Of a stretch of DNA of 32,700 nt, positions 30,339 through 32,700 are shown piece by piece. Made by a program: the position numbers and the translations under genes. The stretch spans positions 1-32,700 of the forward strand of contig QFQB01000013.1 of assembly GCA_003241475.1 (NCBI GenBank), given 5' to 3'. The notes under the pieces are model-generated. The model was not told where the DNA came from. It did not search any database and saw nothing but the letters and a program-made list of their open reading frames with translations. This DNA is from Micavibrio aeruginosavorus (GTDB taxonomy: Bacteria > Pseudomonadota > Alphaproteobacteria > Micavibrionales > Micavibrionaceae). Each line of letters starts with the position of its first letter. The stretch's first letter is position 1.

Positions 30339-31367
30339 ATGCAAAAAATCCTCGTTACGGGAGCTGCCGGCTTTATCGGCTACCATTTGACCCGCCGCCT
30401 GTGCGCCGAAGGGCGGGAGGTGCTCGGCATCGACAATCTGAACGATTATTACGATGTCAGTCTGAAAGACGCCCGTCTAACGCAGTTAAAGGTGTTCCCG
30501 AATTTCCGTTTCGAAAAGGCGGCATTGGAGGATTCCCCCCGCATAGCCCGTCTCGTGGCCGAATTCAAGCCGGATGCCATCGTCAATCTGGCGGCGCAGG
30601 CGGGCGTGCGCTACAGCCTCGAAAATCCGCAAGCCTATATCTCCAGCAATTTGATCGGCTTTACCAACATTCTTGAAGCCGCGCGTCATAACAGCGTGAA
30701 GCATCTGGTTTTTGCCTCAAGCAGTTCGGTTTACGGCGCCAACACCAAATTGCCGTTTTCGGTGAGCGACAACGTCGATCACCCCGTCAGCCTTTACGCC
30801 GCGACGAAAAAAGCCAATGAGCTAATGGCTCATTCCTATGCGCATTTGTACGGCATCCCCTGTACGGGTCTGCGGTTCTTTACCGTCTATGGGTCTTGGG
30901 GCCGTCCCGATATGGCTTATTTCAAATTCACCAAAGCCATTTTTGAAGGAAAGCCTATACAGCTTTTCAATCATGGCGATATGAAGCGCGATTTCACGCA
31001 TATCGACGACATTGTGGAAGGCGTTGCGCGGCTGATCCAAATTCCGGCAGCGGCGGATGCAAACTGGAGCGGGGATGCGCCCGATCCCGCAACCAGCAGC
31101 GCGCCTTATCGCCTGTACAATATCGGCAATAATTCGCCCGCCGAGCTGATGGATATGATTGCCATTCTGGAGCGCGAGACGGGCATCGAAGCCAAGGTGG
31201 AAAAACTGCCGATGCAGCCGGGCGATGTCTATTCCACCTATGCCGATGTAGCGGCGCTTTCGAATGCCACGGGATTCAAGCCGCACACGCCGCTCGAAAA
31301 AGGCCTGCGCGATTTTGTCGGCTGGTACCGCGATTACTACAAGCTCGGCAACGGTCCGGCGCGCTGA
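30339..31367 (+). CDS. NAD-dependent epimerase, UDP-glucuronate 4-epimerase type
   Basis: The extended SDR fold is evident in this 342-residue protein: NAD-binding GAAGFIG at 8-14, the YDVSLKDARL stretch, NLAAQAGVRYSLENP (83-97), Ser128-Ser130 and catalytic YAATK (153-157). The stretch TVYGSWGRPDMAYF is typical of UDP-glucuronate 4-epimerases (TVYGPWGRPDMA) with Ser where Pro is usual. It would interconvert UDP-glucuronate and UDP-galacturonate for surface polysaccharide. The ATG at 30339 begins at the family's usual position; an ATG at 30306 would add 11 residues. No good Shine-Dalgarno sequence is seen. The stop codon abuts that of topA with no gap. Confidence 0.9.
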   Translation: MQKILVTGAAGFIGYHLTRRLCAEGREVLGIDNLNDYYDVSLKDARLTQLKVFPNFRFEKAALEDSPRIARLVAEFKPDAIVNLAAQAGVRYSLENPQAYISSNLIGFTNILEAARHNSVKHLVFASSSSVYGANTKLPFSVSDNVDHPVSLYAATKKANELMAHSYAHLYGIPCTGLRFFTVYGSWGRPDMAYFKFTKAIFEGKPIQLFNHGDMKRDFTHIDDIVEGVARLIQIPAAADANWSGDAPDPATSSAPYRLYNIGNNSPAELMDMIAILERETGIEAKVEKLPMQPGDVYSTYADVAALSNATGFKPHTPLEKGLRDFVGWYRDYYKLGNGPAR

Positions 31368-32700
31368 TTATTCTTTGGATTTCTTTGCCGCAGGCTTCTT
31401 TTTAGCCGTAGCTTTTTTCTTGGCGGCGGGTTTCTTTTTGGCCGATTTTGCGGCCGCTTTTTCCGCTGCCTTCGCGGCTTTTTCCGCCTCTTTTTTGGCC
31501 AGCATTTCCGCTTTTTTCTTCGTGCGCCATGTTTCCTTGACGGGTTCCGCGAGCAATTCCACGGCGCGGTTCATGCCGATGGTCATCACGTCATCGTCTT
31601 TTTTAAGCGACTTGAAACGATTGTCATGCTTGAGGAACGGCCCGAAGCGGCCGATGCCGGCCTCGATCTTTTTGCCGTCTTCGGGGTGCATGCCGACAAG
31701 GCGCGGCAGGGCGAGTAGTTTCAGCGCCGCCGCAAGATCGAATGCCGCAATATCAACGCCTTTGGGAATGCCTTGGCGTTTCGGTTTTTCCTTGTTCTTC
31801 GGATCGGATTCCATTTCCGGCGGCAGGTCGATCTGGACATAGGGACCATAGGGGCCGCGGCGCATGGAAACGGTTCTGCCGGTGTCCGGATCTTGGCCGA
31901 GGATTTTCGGCTCGTTTGCAAGCGTTGCCGCATCATCGCCTTCACCGTCCGGCGCGGCGATTTCCAGCGGCTTGGTGAAGCGGCATTCGGGATAGTTGGT
32001 GCAGCCGATAAACGCGCCGAATTTGCCGAATTTCAACGACAGGCGGCCCGTTTCGCAGGCGGGACATTTGCGGTCGGCTTCGCCCTTGGGAAAGAAGTGG
32101 GGGCCAAGCTCTTCGTCCAGATGGTCGATGACTTCGGAAATTTTCAAATCCTTCGTCTCGCCGATCACAGCGTTGAAATCGATCCAGAACTGGCGCAGCG
32201 CCTCTTTCCATTCGACATGGCCGCCGGCGATGGCGTCCAGTTCTTCTTCCAGATTGGCAGTGAAATCATAGTCGATGTAGCGCGTGAAAAAACGCTGCAG
32301 GAAGGTCACAACCAAACGTCCGCGGTCTTCAGGGATAAAGCGTTTCTTGTCCATCACAACATATTTGCGATCGCGCAAGACCTGCAAGATGGAGGCATAC
32401 GTCGATGGACGACCGATGCCAAGCTCTTCAAGGCGCTTGACCAGCGAGGCCTCGGAATAGCGCGGCGGCGGTTGAGTGAAGTGCTGGTTCTGGCGCACGT
32501 CGATCAGTTTTGTTTTGTCGCCTTCGTTCAACGGCGGCAGACGGCGGTTTTCATCGTCTTCGGAATCGTCCTCGTCCTTCGTCTCATTGTAGAGCGTGAG
32601 AACGCCGTCGAACGTGACAACGGAACCCGTGGCGCGAAGCACGACATCATCGGTGCCATCTGAAATATCGGCGGCGACTTGATCGAGCACAGCGGATTTC
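31368..32700 (-). CDS. topA: DNA topoisomerase I, C-terminal portion
   Basis: This type IA topoisomerase relaxes negative supercoils. The reading frame is open to the window edge, so only the last 444 residues or so are present. The conserved HFTQPPPRYSEASLVKRLEELGIGRPSTYASIL block comes early in this fragment, followed by domain IV features and a four-cysteine zinc finger (CPAC...GCTNYPEC), then topoisomerase C-terminal repeats (SMRRGPYGPYVQ, GRFGPFLKHD). A Lys/Ala-rich tail (about 65 residues, ending in KKSKE) is typical of alphaproteobacterial TopA and probably binds DNA. The catalytic tyrosine lies outside the window. The stop codon directly adjoins that of the epimerase gene. Confidence 0.97.
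   Translation of the reverse strand, partial: KSAVLDQVAADISDGTDDVVLRATGSVVTFDGVLTLYNETKDEDDSEDDENRRLPPLNEGDKTKLIDVRQNQHFTQPPPRYSEASLVKRLEELGIGRPSTYASILQVLRDRKYVVMDKKRFIPEDRGRLVVTFLQRFFTRYIDYDFTANLEEELDAIAGGHVEWKEALRQFWIDFNAVIGETKDLKISEVIDHLDEELGPHFFPKGEADRKCPACETGRLSLKFGKFGAFIGCTNYPECRFTKPLEIAAPDGEGDDAATLANEPKILGQDPDTGRTVSMRRGPYGPYVQIDLPPEMESDPKNKEKPKRQGIPKGVDIAAFDLAAALKLLALPRLVGMHPEDGKKIEAGIGRFGPFLKHDNRFKSLKKDDDVMTIGMNRAVELLAEPVKETWRTKKKAEMLAKKEAEKAAKAAEKAAAKSAKKKPAAKKKATAKKKPAAKKSKE

Overview
The window reads as the chromosome of an alphaproteobacterium with moderate G+C content. The gene set points there: a DivK-PleD pair, an EipB/DUF1849 envelope protein, a short HdaA-type DnaA regulator with a clamp motif, the tiny aa3-oxidase subunit IV, an alphaproteobacterial-style AspRS, and a purM / DUF2066 / AI-2E permease / hda order. 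Two sites resemble CtrA boxes (TTAA-N7-TTAA). A Rhodospirillales or Micavibrio-like lineage is my inference; there is no 16S rRNA here to settle it. No tRNA, rRNA, insertion sequence, prophage or CRISPR array is visible.

Layout. 1-1858 (minus): the start of a membrane sensor with a 7TMR-DISM extracellular domain (cut by the window edge), a 49-residue cytochrome oxidase subunit IV, and purM. 1919-5032 (plus): DUF2066 lipoprotein/exported protein, AI-2E family permease and hdaA, tightly packed. 5089-8446 (plus): a well-delimited carbohydrate transcription unit with a near-consensus promoter, a GT-A-like protein, a GH1 beta-glucosidase, a sucrose-phosphatase-like HAD phosphatase and a terminator. 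A separately transcribed phosphomannose-isomerase-type cupin follows. 9198-12437: exported unknown, SDR oxidoreductase with its divergent HxlR regulator, and RNase D. 12551-15684: aspS, an AT-rich zinc-ribbon protein, and several very small genes. 15755-17745 (minus): the glutathione-dependent formaldehyde detoxification pair. 17888-23395: exported MsrA, an ankyrin-like protein overlapping it antisense, a soluble diguanylate cyclase, a 600-residue protein of unknown function and EipB. 23490-25460 (plus): divK-pleD. 25515-32700: rpmG, two tandem RNB-family exoribonucleases, a sugar-nucleotide epimerase and the C-terminal part of topA.

How it works together. Three themes recur: cell-cycle and c-di-GMP signalling (HdaA, DivK, PleD, a second GGDEF protein, a sensor behind a CtrA-like box), RNA turnover and translation (RNase D, two RNB enzymes, AspRS, L33), and small-molecule stress handling (MsrA, formaldehyde oxidation, SDR/HxlR). 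The strongest candidates for new biology are the GT-like/GH1/HAD cassette, the divergent second RNB protein beside rnr, the AT-rich insertion within aspS, and two genes that appear to be transcribed as leaderless mRNAs.
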